A DNA stretch of 64,000 bases from Silvanigrella paludirubra (GCF_009208775.1 NZ_WFLM01000003.1:3168-67167); one strand, 5' to 3'; numbered from the stretch's first letter, positions 51,242 through 59,978 are shown. A program made the numbers and translations. Notes: generated by a model from the letters alone, not told the origin.

Positions 51242-51829
51242 TCAAAGTGGCTCCTTGAAGTTCTCTATGACCTCAACACTTACTTCTTCTACATTTTCAA
51301 TATTTTTAATTTTTGTAATGGTATCTTGAATTTTATTCGTTTTAGGAATACGAACTAAATAATATCCTAAATTGGGATAACTTTTTACGATTTCAAATGA
51401 TTTATCATTAAAAACTACATTATTTTTTGTTTTAATAATTATATTTCCACTTAGAACACCAAAAGAGTCTGTAGACTCATTTATAACAACTTTATTGTTA
51501 AATGTTTTTCGATTTTCATTTTCATTTTCATTTGGAGAAATATTATATATATTAAATCCTTTTGTTTTTAAAACATTTTTTGTTTTATTCGTATGATTTT
51601 TTGGTTCTTTGTTAAAATCAGCTTCTAATTCTTGGTAAACAGTATATTTTACTCCCCCTTGAACAAAAGTTTCAGAAACTTTAAATTTTTTAGCTACTTC
51701 TTTTCCATTAATCACAGGACTTTCCATTTTATCATCTAGCTGGATAGATTTTTCAGCTGCAATTGCGCTTAACGAAAAGTAGTTAAAAGCTAGAAAACCT
51801 GCAGTATATAAAATTGTTTTCATTGTCAT
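51242..51829 (-). CDS. external chaperone/propeptide-like partner of kexin-like protease (copy 1)
   Basis: A 195-aa exported protein (signal ends near LSAIAA). An N-terminal segment FVQGGVKYTVYQELEA and a C-terminal module SFEIVKSYPNLGYYLVRIPKTNKIQD...VSVEVIENFKEP are shared with the paralogue at 53975-54733. The C-terminal module has the alpha/beta pattern of subtilase prodomains (inhibitor I9 / fervidolysin type). The gene lies 42 bp behind a subtilase that has no prodomain. In Aeromonas sobria the kexin-like protease ASP needs such a separately encoded downstream partner (ORF2) to fold, and I infer the same here. AGGAG 5 nt before the ATG. Confidence 0.7.
   Translation of the reverse strand: MTMKTILYTAGFLAFNYFSLSAIAAEKSIQLDDKMESPVINGKEVAKKFKVSETFVQGGVKYTVYQELEADFNKEPKNHTNKTKNVLKTKGFNIYNISPNENENENRKTFNNKVVINESTDSFGVLSGNIIIKTKNNVVFNDKSFEIVKSYPNLGYYLVRIPKTNKIQDTITKIKNIENVEEVSVEVIENFKEPL
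51513..51530. repeat. hexanucleotide repeat (TTTTCA)3
   Basis: Three tandem 6-bp units inside the copy-1 partner gene, encoding alternating Asn/Glu between its two conserved segments. Confidence 0.75.
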
Positions 51830-51871
51830 ACATTCTCCTACATTAGTTATATTAAATATTAAAAACTACTT

Positions 51872-53881
51872 TTATTGATGTCCTGTAACTTTTAATTGCC
51901 AACCTTTAAATGTAGCTTCCTTTTTATGTATACCAGTATTTATTACTTTAAGCTTCCATTCACCTTTACTATCCTCACCGAAAAACGCATTTGATTGAAT
52001 TTGCATTCCAACTAAATTGCCATTACTTGAAAATGCATTTGCAGCATGCCAAACAATACTTTTTGTGCCTCTTGGTGAAGTTAATTCTAATGCTACATCA
52101 CCAATAAATTTACTTTCTAAAGAAACTTTAATTTGAATATTTTCTATCTTTAATGAATTAGAATTAAAAACTGTTAACTTAGATTCATAACCATTAATAT
52201 CTCCTGCTTGAACAGGTTGGCTAAAATCAGAAGGTATTTTTGGTATCCAATCTTTTTCAATATATTCGCCTAAATTTATATTATAATTTTTTGCAAGAGC
52301 TACTGCATCTGCAACATTTACTCTTCCAAATCCGTACCAATTGGAAAAATGAAATCCAGCCGCATTTGTTAGCCAACCTTGCTCTGCCTGATATGAAACT
52401 CCTTCAGCAATATTTATAGAAACACCATTAAAATTTGGATCTACTTTTGTTGCCGTTTTCGCTAAAATATATTTTACATCGCGCCAAGTTAAATTTGGAT
52501 TTGCTTCTAATATAAGAGCAATACTACCTGAAGTAACAGGTGTAGCCGAAGAAGTTCCATTCATTGAATTTGTATAATTACAGTCTTTATTTACATCGAC
52601 TTCGCAAGCATTAAAAGGATTTCCAACTTTTAAAATGTCCTCTTTATTTTTAAGATCAGGATTACGGCTTAAACCATATTTTGAACCAACAACATCTGTT
52701 GTAATAATTGCGGGATCTGCAGCTGTAGCTCGAATTTTTGTCCAATCCATTACTTCATTAATTGTTTTATAATTTTTTTCAACCCATTCTTTATTTTTAC
52801 CAAATTCACCACCTGGAGCACTTATCCACAAAGATGAACCTGTTGTTGAATAAGAAGATTTCACACCTTGTGAATTTATTGCTCCCACGGTGATTACTTC
52901 TGCCAGTGTATTTTCAAAATTCATACTTGAATTTTGACAGGATAAATTTAATTTTTTTGCATCATCACATGAGCTACCAGAAAACATTCCCATACTACTA
53001 AAACCGTTTCCAGCTGCTTTTACATAAAGAGCCCCTTTTCCATTTCTTAATGTCGTTGTGCCCGATTTAAAGGCCGCTACAGATGCTTTTGTCGTTGGGT
53101 TATCCTCTTTAATTTGTCTAGTATTATTCATACCAAAACTCATACTAAAAATATCATTCCCTTTTGAAGCGTCAGAACCACCCAAGGAATCTAAAAAGTT
53201 TTTAAAGTTTTGAGCGCCGCTACTTATAACATTATATCCAGACAAATGCGCTCTTGGCGCTACTCCTGAACCACCAAATCCTAAATTACTTCTCATCCCA
53301 ATGATTCCAGAAACCATTGTCCCATGATCAGGTTCATCACCATCTATTGGTGATGGATCGTTTGGAGATAAGCCGTTACTTCTAAAATTTAACGACCATG
53401 TTTTTGATACATTTGGTTTATTATCTACATTGGGAGCTAATGAAGGATGGCTTATTTGAAGACCAGAATCTGCTATGGCTACATATACTTTATTTCCACT
53501 TAAACAATCATTTTTAAGAACAGAATTTACATTTATATCTTCACCAGCTTTAGGAAGAGTTGTTGAGAAAGCTGTGTTTCCATTATTTAATAAATGCCAC
53601 TGATATTTACCTAATGGATTTGCTTTTTCATCAGATAAATCTGTACAAAATTTATTATCATTATTTATACCATTATCGCCTTCTTTTTTATCGCCTTCTT
53701 TTTTATCGCTTTCTTTTTTGTCGCTTTCTTTTTTATCTAAATCTTGATTCGTATTTTCTTGATTTGTATATTCATTTTCTGTTTCTATAATATCAGGAGA
53801 ATTTGTTTTTTTTCCGCATGATGAAACAAACGATACCGTTAAAATTGAAATCAATAAAAATCTTTTATTTGACAAAATCAT
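51872..53881 (-). CDS. lipoprotein kexin-like subtilase with P domain (copy 1)
   Basis: A 669-aa secreted S8 serine protease. Signal peptide with lipobox VSSC (Cys22), a charged linker of DKKES/DKKEG repeats, then directly the catalytic domain: Asp138 in ADSG, His186 in DHGTMV, oxyanion Asn in AAGNGF, Ser444 in NGTSSATP. Residues about 560-669 form the proprotein-convertase P domain (ELTSPRGTKSIVWHAAN; KGEWKLKVINTG). There is no N-terminal propeptide; the gene 42 bp downstream encodes a propeptide-like protein. Three Cys pairs are likely. GGGGAG 5 nt before 53881 decides the start over the ATG at 53896. Layout matches Aeromonas ASP but with a lipid anchor, so it is probably held on the cell surface or in the periplasm. 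Confidence 0.9.
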   Translation of the reverse strand: MILSNKRFLLISILTVSFVSSCGKKTNSPDIIETENEYTNQENTNQDLDKKESDKKESDKKEGDKKEGDNGINNDNKFCTDLSDEKANPLGKYQWHLLNNGNTAFSTTLPKAGEDINVNSVLKNDCLSGNKVYVAIADSGLQISHPSLAPNVDNKPNVSKTWSLNFRSNGLSPNDPSPIDGDEPDHGTMVSGIIGMRSNLGFGGSGVAPRAHLSGYNVISSGAQNFKNFLDSLGGSDASKGNDIFSMSFGMNNTRQIKEDNPTTKASVAAFKSGTTTLRNGKGALYVKAAGNGFSSMGMFSGSSCDDAKKLNLSCQNSSMNFENTLAEVITVGAINSQGVKSSYSTTGSSLWISAPGGEFGKNKEWVEKNYKTINEVMDWTKIRATAADPAIITTDVVGSKYGLSRNPDLKNKEDILKVGNPFNACEVDVNKDCNYTNSMNGTSSATPVTSGSIALILEANPNLTWRDVKYILAKTATKVDPNFNGVSINIAEGVSYQAEQGWLTNAAGFHFSNWYGFGRVNVADAVALAKNYNINLGEYIEKDWIPKIPSDFSQPVQAGDINGYESKLTVFNSNSLKIENIQIKVSLESKFIGDVALELTSPRGTKSIVWHAANAFSSNGNLVGMQIQSNAFFGEDSKGEWKLKVINTGIHKKEATFKGWQLKVTGHQ
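53676..53735. repeat. four tandem 15-bp repeats in protease linker
   Basis: Four copies of a 15-bp unit (TCGCCTTCTTTTTTA twice, then TCGCTTTCTTTTTTG and TCGCTTTCTTTTTTA on the plus strand) encode the pentapeptide repeat DKKE[SG] in the linker between the lipid anchor and the catalytic domain. Copy-number changes would alter tether length without shifting the frame. The paralogous protease lacks it. Confidence 0.9.
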
Positions 53882-53907
53882 TATAACTCCCCTCATTAAA
53901 TAGTCGC

Positions 53908-53948
53908 AAAAAATGAAGCCCTTTCAAAATTCATAAAATTTAAGGGCT
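53908..53948 (-). terminator. terminator between the two protease cassettes
   Basis: AGCCCTT (53917-53923) and AAGGGCT (53942-53948) form the base of a hairpin whose inner part also pairs (A/T-rich), followed on the minus strand by TCATTTTTT. It lies 27 bp after the copy-2 partner stop and 27 bp before the copy-1 protease start codon, so copy 1 either relies on read-through or has a very short promoter region. Confidence 0.6.
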
Positions 53949-53974
53949 CAAGAAAATTTTTAGTATATTTTATT

Positions 53975-54733
53975 TTACATTGGAGTTTTAAAGTTTTCTA
54001 AAACTTCGACATTTACACTTGTTACTTTTTCTTCTCCAACAGCCTGGCTATAAGGATTTAATTTCTTTAATTGAGTTACTGCATCTTGAAACTTTACATT
54101 TTCCGGTACTTTAATAACATATAGACCTAATGCTTTATAAGATTTAACAACTTGAAAATATTTATTTGGAATTTTAACTATTTTGTCTGGACTTACTTTT
54201 ACAATCGCATTTCCAGTTACAACAGCAAATTTTTTAGTTTGATTATTAAAAGCAACTTTAAAAGCAGATTTACTTGCAACAGTTTCTAGAGAATCCGAGT
54301 CGCTGAAATCTTTCACAGATGTTGATGTCATTCTATCTGATGAGCTTCTATTTTTTGAATTTCGAACAGATTTTGAATCAAAAAATATTTTAAATGCACC
54401 TTTATCTAAGAGAATCGTCTTAGGCGCTCTAATAGAAAGATCTTGTGGAGAATTTCCTGAAGATGCTTCATTTGAAAAATCTTTACTTGTATCTTTTCCA
54501 ACAAATGCTTTTAAGCCTTTATATAGAGTATAATTCATTCCACCTTGTGTAAAAACTTCATCTACATTTAAATTTTTGTTTATGTTTTCAATTAATTTAC
54601 TTTCATCATTATCGCTTTTTAAGTCGGCTTCATTATTTAGAGAAAAATTATCGACAACTGCATAAGAATTTAATGTAAATATATTCAATAATGAAAATGC
54701 ACTTATATAAAGAAATGTATTTCTAAGTTTCAT
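53975..54733 (-). CDS. external chaperone/propeptide-like partner of kexin-like protease (copy 2)
   Basis: A 252-aa exported protein (signal ends near LNSYAV). It shares FTQGGMNYTLYKGLKA, FKVAFNNQTKKFAVVTGNAI and YFQVVKSYKALGLYVIKVPENVKFQD...VNVEVLENFKTP with the smaller paralogue at 51242-51829. A Ser/Asn-rich insertion of about 60 residues in the middle accounts for the extra length. The C-terminal module has the fold pattern of subtilase prodomains. It is 66 bp behind the copy-2 protease. By analogy with A. sobria ORF2 it would fold and transiently inhibit the protease, its C-terminal tail (ENFKTPM) possibly occupying the active site. Confidence 0.7.
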   Translation of the reverse strand: MKLRNTFLYISAFSLLNIFTLNSYAVVDNFSLNNEADLKSDNDESKLIENINKNLNVDEVFTQGGMNYTLYKGLKAFVGKDTSKDFSNEASSGNSPQDLSIRAPKTILLDKGAFKIFFDSKSVRNSKNRSSSDRMTSTSVKDFSDSDSLETVASKSAFKVAFNNQTKKFAVVTGNAIVKVSPDKIVKIPNKYFQVVKSYKALGLYVIKVPENVKFQDAVTQLKKLNPYSQAVGEEKVTSVNVEVLENFKTPM

Positions 54734-54799
54734 GATATTTTTCCTTAATAGTTAATTTAATTTAATAAATATTAATTTAGTTTCATCATATTTTTATGA

Positions 54800-56770
54800 T
54801 TATAATGAAACTTTTTGACCAGCAATTTGTAATCTTATGCCTTTAAAGGAAACTGTTTTTGCATTTAAACCACTATTTATCACTCTTAATGTCCAAACAC
54901 CTGCACTGTTTTCACCATAGAACGCGTTACTTTGAATTGGCATATTTACTAAATTTCCATTACTAGAAAATGCATTTCCAATATTCCAAATAATACTTTT
55001 TGTTCCGCTTGGAGAAGTTAATTCAAGACCAACATCACCAATATAATCACTATCTACTGAGACTTCTGCACGAAGAGATTCGATTTTAAGATTTGCCGCT
55101 TTTGGTATTGAAGGAATTTTATAAATTAGACCAGTTGCTCCTGGAGCCACAGCAAGATTAGTTGCATAACCTCTTAATGGATACCAATTATTTTCTGTAT
55201 AAGTTCCTAAATTAACATTATAGTTTTTTGCTAATTTAACAGCTTCACCAACATTAATTCTTCCAAATCCATACCAATTTGAAAAATTAAATCCAGCTGC
55301 ATTTTTAGTCCATCCATCTTCTGCTTGATAATCTTCACCATTAGCTATTTTAACTTTAACACCAGCAAAATTAGGATCTACTTTTGTCGCTGTTTTAGCT
55401 AAAATATATTTTACATCGCGCCATGTTAAATTTGGATTTGCTTCTAATATTAATGCTAAACTTCCTGAAGTAACAGGAGTTGCAGAAGAAGTCCCGTTCA
55501 TTGTATTCGTATAATTATATTCTGAATTTAAATATCTTCCTTCATTATCTACTGCATAACCAGCATTAAATGAATTTCTAATACTAAAAACATCATCTAA
55601 TGAAAATTCACTATCAAAATTTACAATTTTACTCATTCCATATCTTGAACCCATAACATCTGTTGTTACGATAGCTGGTTCTCCAAGAGATGGTCGTAGA
55701 TTTTGCCATTCAACAGTTTTAGAGAATCTTGCATATTGTGAGTCTATCCAATTTTTATCAAATCCAAACTCTCCGCCTGGCGCACTTATCCATAAAGAAG
55801 AACCCGTAGTTGAGTAACTTGTCTTCTTACCTTTTGCACTTATAGCCCCAACTGTAATGACTTCTGGAATAGTATTATCCGTATTCATACTTGAGTTTTG
55901 GCAAGTTACTCCTAATTTTATAGCCATTTTACATGCTTCTATACTTGGTCTATCTCTACCTAATTTAGTAAAACCATTTCCTGCAGCTTTAACATAAAGA
56001 GCGCCTTTTCCATTTCTTAAGTGTCTGGTTCCATATTTATATGCTGTAATAGCGCCTAATGTTATTGGATCATCTGAAGATATTTGTTCTAAATTATTAT
56101 CACCATAACTCATATTAAAAATATCGTTACCTTTTGAAAAGTCTGAACCACCAAGAGAATCTACAAAATTTTGGAATTGTTGAACTCCTGCTTCAGCTTG
56201 TATAATATTATATCCAGCTAATTTAGCACGAGGAGCAACTCCAGATCCTCCAAAGCCTAAATTACTACGCATTGCAATAATACCGCTCACCATTGTTCCA
56301 TGGTCTTCATCATCTTCTGGAATTGGAGATGGATCATTATTTTGTAAACGATTATCTCTAAAGTTAATTGATTTTGCCTTACTGTTACCATCAATATTTG
56401 GCTTTAAAGAGGGATGGATTATTTGCATACCAGAGTCTACAACGGCAACACTAACTCCATTTCCACTCAGACATTCATCTTTTAAAGCTGGCTCTGCATT
56501 TATATCTTCACCAGCAACACCGCCCTCTGTTGCAAAAGCTCTTTGTCCTGTATTTTTTAAATGCCATTGAAATTTACCTAAAGGATTCTTAGATCCATCA
56601 GAGAGATCTGTACAATATTTATCATTAAGGGCTTCTTGAGTTGAATTGTTTTGAGTGATTGCATCATTGGATTTATTATCATTATTAGAATTTTTACCGC
56701 ATGCGGATAAAAATGAAACTGCGATTACAGAAATAGATAAAAAAGCAAAATAATTGCGATTTAAACTCAT
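54800..56770 (-). CDS. lipoprotein kexin-like subtilase with P domain (copy 2)
   Basis: A 656-aa paralogue of the protease at 51872. Lipobox FLSAC (Cys24), short Asn/Ser-rich linker, then the catalytic domain with Asp112 in VDSG, His157 in DHGTM, Asn in AAGNGF and the Ser of NGTSSATP. A P domain lies at about 545-652 (ELTSPSGTKSIIWNIGN; AGVWTLRVINSG). No propeptide. The first two Cys pairs of copy 1 are kept (CTDLSD/DECLSG and EACK/VTCQ). The third, just before the catalytic serine, is missing (GYAVDNEGRYLNSEYNYTN). It heads the tandem array and has a candidate promoter at 56831-56859. Upstream G-run GGGG is a weak ribosome site. Confidence 0.9.
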   Translation of the reverse strand: MSLNRNYFAFLSISVIAVSFLSACGKNSNNDNKSNDAITQNNSTQEALNDKYCTDLSDGSKNPLGKFQWHLKNTGQRAFATEGGVAGEDINAEPALKDECLSGNGVSVAVVDSGMQIIHPSLKPNIDGNSKAKSINFRDNRLQNNDPSPIPEDDEDHGTMVSGIIAMRSNLGFGGSGVAPRAKLAGYNIIQAEAGVQQFQNFVDSLGGSDFSKGNDIFNMSYGDNNLEQISSDDPITLGAITAYKYGTRHLRNGKGALYVKAAGNGFTKLGRDRPSIEACKMAIKLGVTCQNSSMNTDNTIPEVITVGAISAKGKKTSYSTTGSSLWISAPGGEFGFDKNWIDSQYARFSKTVEWQNLRPSLGEPAIVTTDVMGSRYGMSKIVNFDSEFSLDDVFSIRNSFNAGYAVDNEGRYLNSEYNYTNTMNGTSSATPVTSGSLALILEANPNLTWRDVKYILAKTATKVDPNFAGVKVKIANGEDYQAEDGWTKNAAGFNFSNWYGFGRINVGEAVKLAKNYNVNLGTYTENNWYPLRGYATNLAVAPGATGLIYKIPSIPKAANLKIESLRAEVSVDSDYIGDVGLELTSPSGTKSIIWNIGNAFSSNGNLVNMPIQSNAFYGENSAGVWTLRVINSGLNAKTVSFKGIRLQIAGQKVSL

Positions 56771-56830
56771 AAAAATACCCCATTTCTTGAGTAATTATTT
56801 TATTTAACATGTTTGGTTGACTGAATAGCC

Positions 56831-56859
56831 AAGCTACAAAAAAGTTTTTTAAATGTCAA
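56831..56859 (-). promoter_or_regulatory. promoter of protease array
   Basis: Minus strand: perfect TTGACA (56859-56854), 17-bp spacer, TAGCTT (56836-56831), close in form to the rRNA promoter's TTGACA-17-TAGCTA. It lies about 60 bp upstream of the copy-2 protease start. The rest of the 332-bp gap (to 57102) is A/T-rich with no gene or clear hairpin. Confidence 0.5.
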
Positions 56860-57102
56860 ATTTTTAAATAGAAATGTTTAAATTAAATCGCTTAAAATTT
56901 TTGGTAATCTATTTTATATTTAATAAAATATTAATACTTATTATTTATTTTAAAGAATAAGTATTACAATATACAAAAATTAATATATTGATAATTATTT
57001 TTAAATAATATTATAATTAAATATATTATTTTTAATTTTTTGCTGAAAATTAATTTTTAATTTTAGGGATAGATTTTTTAATTAATTGCACGTTTTAAAT
57101 TA

Positions 57103-57723
57103 TTACCACACTACTAAGTCTATTTTTTGATCATTTTCATCAAAAGGGATTTCATCAAAAACAAATTTATCCGACGGGAGGCAAAATACAGTCGTTATGC
57201 GTTTGTTCATTTTATTAATAAATCTATCATAAAATCCACCGCCATACCCTAATCTGTAGCCATCTAGAGATGCAGCTAGACCAGGAACAAAACAAAGCAT
57301 TGGAGGCATATCTGAGCTGTATTCAAAACATAATTCTTCTGGTTTTTCTAATATTCCATAATTATTTCTTATTAAATCTTTTTTTCCATCTCCATACTCA
57401 AACCATTTTATGATTCCATTCGCAGATATCTTAGGAAAAAGCCAATCTTCATCAGCAAAATAAGAAATATCTAATTCATTTTTAATTGGAAAAAAACATG
57501 CAATTACGAATTTTCTATTTATATTTTTTTTATTTATTTCTTCATTTGTAACTTTAAGTAACTCTAAAGCTCTAAAAAATTGACGCGATCCCCAATCCTG
57601 TGACTTTGTAATCTCTGATAATTTCTGTCTTTCATCTATAAGTATTTTTCTTAATATTTTCTTTTTTTCAGGCACAGGTAAGTTCATTTCATAATCTGAT
57701 AGGACTTGATTTAATTTTCTCAT
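57103..57723 (-). CDS. 5-formyltetrahydrofolate cyclo-ligase
   Basis: Uses ATP to turn 5-formyl-THF into 5,10-methenyl-THF, returning it to the folate pool. The family hallmark is FVPGLAASLDGYRLGYGGGFYDRF. The basic N-terminal helix (KKILRKILIDERQKLS) binds ATP phosphates, and IACFFPIKNELD is the substrate strand. 206 aa is typical. The frame ends DLVVW as in many members. Divergent from a small acidic protein gene; in some bacteria 6S RNA adjoins this gene, but the 73-bp gap here is too short for it. Confidence 0.9.
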   Translation of the reverse strand: MRKLNQVLSDYEMNLPVPEKKKILRKILIDERQKLSEITKSQDWGSRQFFRALELLKVTNEEINKKNINRKFVIACFFPIKNELDISYFADEDWLFPKISANGIIKWFEYGDGKKDLIRNNYGILEKPEELCFEYSSDMPPMLCFVPGLAASLDGYRLGYGGGFYDRFINKMNKRITTVFCLPSDKFVFDEIPFDENDQKIDLVVW

Positions 57724-57796
57724 TTATGCCTTGTCGCCTCCTTTTAATTAGAATAACCTATATTTCGTTTGTTAACCTCTTTTAAGGAGAAATTCC

Positions 57797-58057
57797 ATGG
57801 CATTATCTGATACTCTTGTAAAAATGTCGCCCGTGAAAGGCGAGTACTACTTAGTGGAACGTGATAAAATTGATGATTTATACCGCAACGCTGGTCATAG
57901 TGACGAAGATGAAGTGCCAAATTTCATCACAATTGATGGTAAAGAATGTCTTTTTACAGAAAATTTTATTGAAAAAGACGGTAAAGAGTATGAAATCGTT
58001 ATGGTGGCAAATGGTTTTTCATGGGAAGATATCATTATTTATGATGAAGACGAATAA
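57797..58057 (+). CDS. small acidic hypothetical protein
   Basis: An 86-aa acidic protein (ends IIIYDEDE) of apparent all-beta plus helix build, without signal peptide. AAGGAG 8 nt before the ATG is a near-perfect ribosome site. Its codon use is less A/T-biased than that of the orphan genes nearby, both signs of good expression. I do not recognise the family. Another frame (57861-58073) is a shadow. Confidence 0.7.
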   Translation: MALSDTLVKMSPVKGEYYLVERDKIDDLYRNAGHSDEDEVPNFITIDGKECLFTENFIEKDGKEYEIVMVANGFSWEDIIIYDEDE

Positions 58058-58118
58058 TTTTATCTACATTTAAAATTTAAAGTTCATTTTAACAAACGAC
58101 CTGCCAAGTTTTAATTTA

Positions 58119-58136
58119 CCCCCTTTTAAAAAGGGG
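58119..58136. repeat. C/G-capped inverted repeat in intergenic gap
   Basis: CCCCCTTTTAAAAAGGGG forms a near-perfect dyad. A-run rather than T-run follows on the plus strand, so it is not a standard terminator for the small gene upstream; it may still be a transcript-end hairpin. The rest of 58058-58353 is A/T-rich without genes. Confidence 0.35.
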
Positions 58137-58353
58137 AAAAAAATTTCTATTTTAAATATAAATTTTTAAACTAATATATTATTTAATATCTACTATTTTT
58201 AGTAACCCCATAATTTAAAAACATATAATATTTTCCCATATGCAAAATTTTCTTAGTACAAAGTCAAAATGATGAATATAAAATATTTGAAAAATAAAAT
58301 AAACAATAACATTATATATTAAGAATATATTAAAAAATTTAGGAATAATAAAT

Positions 58354-58659
58354 ATGTGCTTTAAATTTAAAAAAAACATTAAATATATTTTATTCATTAT
58401 TTTATTATTTATAATTTTACCTAAAAGCACAGCAATTTCAAAAGAAGAATCTACTAAAACAAATTCAATAAAAATAGATGGCGATGCAGAACCTACAAGT
58501 TTAGCAGATATTCCATTACCTAAATTTGATTATGATATTGATTCCTTTGATACAGGATTTAAACCAGGTAAAGAGCTCATTAGTTTACTTGATAGACCAG
58601 AAGATCTAACGGGCATGAAAGATCAAGACTTTGCGCAAGAATTTCCAATAGAAAAATAA
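58354..58659 (+). CDS. small exported protein of the TolQ/AgmX operon
   Basis: A 101-aa protein with a basic start and one hydrophobic segment (YILFIILLFIILPKSTAIS) acting as signal or anchor. An acidic, proline-containing tail follows (DIPLPKFDYDIDSFDTGFKPG). No family recognised. AGGAATAATAAAT precedes the ATG. It ends 9 bp before the proton-channel gene, so it is the first gene of that operon and may be an accessory part of the machine. Confidence 0.6.
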   Translation: MCFKFKKNIKYILFIILLFIILPKSTAISKEESTKTNSIKIDGDAEPTSLADIPLPKFDYDIDSFDTGFKPGKELISLLDRPEDLTGMKDQDFAQEFPIEK

Positions 58660-58668
58660 GGAATTCGT

Positions 58669-59469
58669 ATGCTAAATGATATTTTTTTAATGTTTCGAAA
58701 TGGAGAAATTATTCCATTTGTTATTTTAGCCTTTGTGTCAGTTGGTTACATTATCATATTTGAAAAATTTATTTTGCTACAATTCGTATATAGAATAAAT
58801 TTTGAAAAATTTAATTCGACAATTAAAAAAATGCTTGCTGCTAATGATATGGAAAGAGCAAGAAGTTTTACAAAAGCAACTTCAAAAACGGCAGTTCCCA
58901 TGCTCACTCTAAAAGCAATCGATGCTTACGAAAATGATCCTATGAGAGTTAGATCAACTGTTTCAGAAGAAAGTCTTCGTTTTTTTCCAAGAATTAGAAG
59001 AAGAATAAATCAATTACCAAATTTAGCAGCTGCTTGTGTTTTGCTAGGAGCAATTGCTGCAGTTCAAGGAATTTGGACTTCATTTAGGATGGTAGAAGGA
59101 TTAGAGCTTGGAGTAAAAAGTTTTGCTTTTTCTACAGGATTATCTCATGCATTATTACCGCTAGCTATTTCACTCGTTTCTGCAGTTTTATTAATGTTAC
59201 CTTTTGGAATATTAGATGCCATTGCATGGAGATTAGAATCAGAAATGGAGCACAGTCTTTGTGTAGTTTTGAATATTCTTTCACCTGAAATGCAACCTAT
59301 GTTTACTGGAGGAGCTTCTTCTTCTAGCAATCAAGAGGAATCCTCAGATAATTATTCAGGAGGAAATGCAGCAAACGAAAATATAGACAGAGCTGAATCG
59401 AAAGGAAGGAAAGATGATAGTTCAGACCCGGGTTTACAAGAGGTTCCTGACGAAGAAGAAATTATCTAG
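58669..59469 (+). CDS. MotA/TolQ/ExbB-family proton channel subunit
   Basis: Inner-membrane protein with the three-helix TolQ/ExbB layout: helix 1 about 15-38, a long cytoplasmic loop, helix 2 about 117-140 (AAACVLLGAIAAVQGIW), helix 3 about 158-183 (SHALLPLAISLVSAVLLMLP). A cytoplasmic tail of about 65 residues is Ser/Asn/Glu-rich. Such proteins form the pentameric stator that uses proton flow to drive TonB, Tol or gliding (AglR) complexes. Good ribosome site AGGAATTCGT. The next gene starts 56 bp inside its end. Neighbours resemble a gliding or Tol-like set. Confidence 0.85.
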   Translation: MLNDIFLMFRNGEIIPFVILAFVSVGYIIIFEKFILLQFVYRINFEKFNSTIKKMLAANDMERARSFTKATSKTAVPMLTLKAIDAYENDPMRVRSTVSEESLRFFPRIRRRINQLPNLAAACVLLGAIAAVQGIWTSFRMVEGLELGVKSFAFSTGLSHALLPLAISLVSAVLLMLPFGILDAIAWRLESEMEHSLCVVLNILSPEMQPMFTGGASSSSNQEESSDNYSGGNAANENIDRAESKGRKDDSSDPGLQEVPDEEEII

Positions 59470-59971
59470 CTTTGCCTGGACTTACTGGGGATTTGCACTC
59501 ATTACAACAATAGGTATTGGGTTTTTATTTACTATTGTAGAAATTTTAAAAACTCACGATAGAAATGTTATTTTTTATAATATAAGAACAGTAAATACAG
59601 AAAATAATAAAATTGATGATGTAAAAAATCAAGTATCATTAGATAATAATTCTCCCGTATTTGTATTTGTTAAAGAAAATGTTTTATTTGGATCATTAAA
59701 AAACGTAATAGCACCTATGCCAAATAATGATGTTTTAGTACTAAACAAAAATTGGCAAGAAGATTTTAAGTTAAAAATAAATGATTTTAAGAACAGAAAT
59801 AAAATTTTCCCCGCAAAGGCATTTGGAGTCATATTTGACACCGAGTTACCTTACGATAAAAATATTGATTTATTACAAAAAACATTTGATTTAATTTCAA
59901 GTCAAAATAAAAATACCAAAAACAATATTCACCCATCAATAGTTTTACTAGATCCTATAAAACTTAATTGA
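59414..59971 (+). CDS. ExbD/TolR-like single-span membrane protein (first)
   Basis: A 185-aa protein with one membrane helix (TYWGFALITTIGIGFLFTIVEIL, about 24-46) and a periplasmic domain whose later part (PAKAFGVIFDTELPYDKNIDLLQKTFDLI) recalls the ExbD fold. The helix has no aspartate, whereas ExbD, TolR and MotB carry an essential one. Its ATG lies 56 bp inside the channel gene, with AAGGAAGGAAAG directly upstream, so the overlap looks real. It works presumably with the channel subunit. Assignment is from context and pattern, not a strong motif. Confidence 0.6.
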   Translation: MIVQTRVYKRFLTKKKLSSFAWTYWGFALITTIGIGFLFTIVEILKTHDRNVIFYNIRTVNTENNKIDDVKNQVSLDNNSPVFVFVKENVLFGSLKNVIAPMPNNDVLVLNKNWQEDFKLKINDFKNRNKIFPAKAFGVIFDTELPYDKNIDLLQKTFDLISSQNKNTKNNIHPSIVLLDPIKLN

Positions 59972-59978
59972 GGTTTAA

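Noticed and set aside
53676-53735. CRISPR-like array
   Set aside because: Units are 15 bp, contiguous without spacers and encode a peptide repeat in frame.
57724-57796. 6S RNA next to 5-formyl-THF cyclo-ligase, as in enterobacteria
   Set aside because: The gap is only 73 bp, too short for a 6S RNA, and shows no long hairpin.
58119-58136. Intrinsic terminator for the small acidic protein gene
   Set aside because: Hairpin is real but followed by an A-run, not a U-run, on the coding strand.
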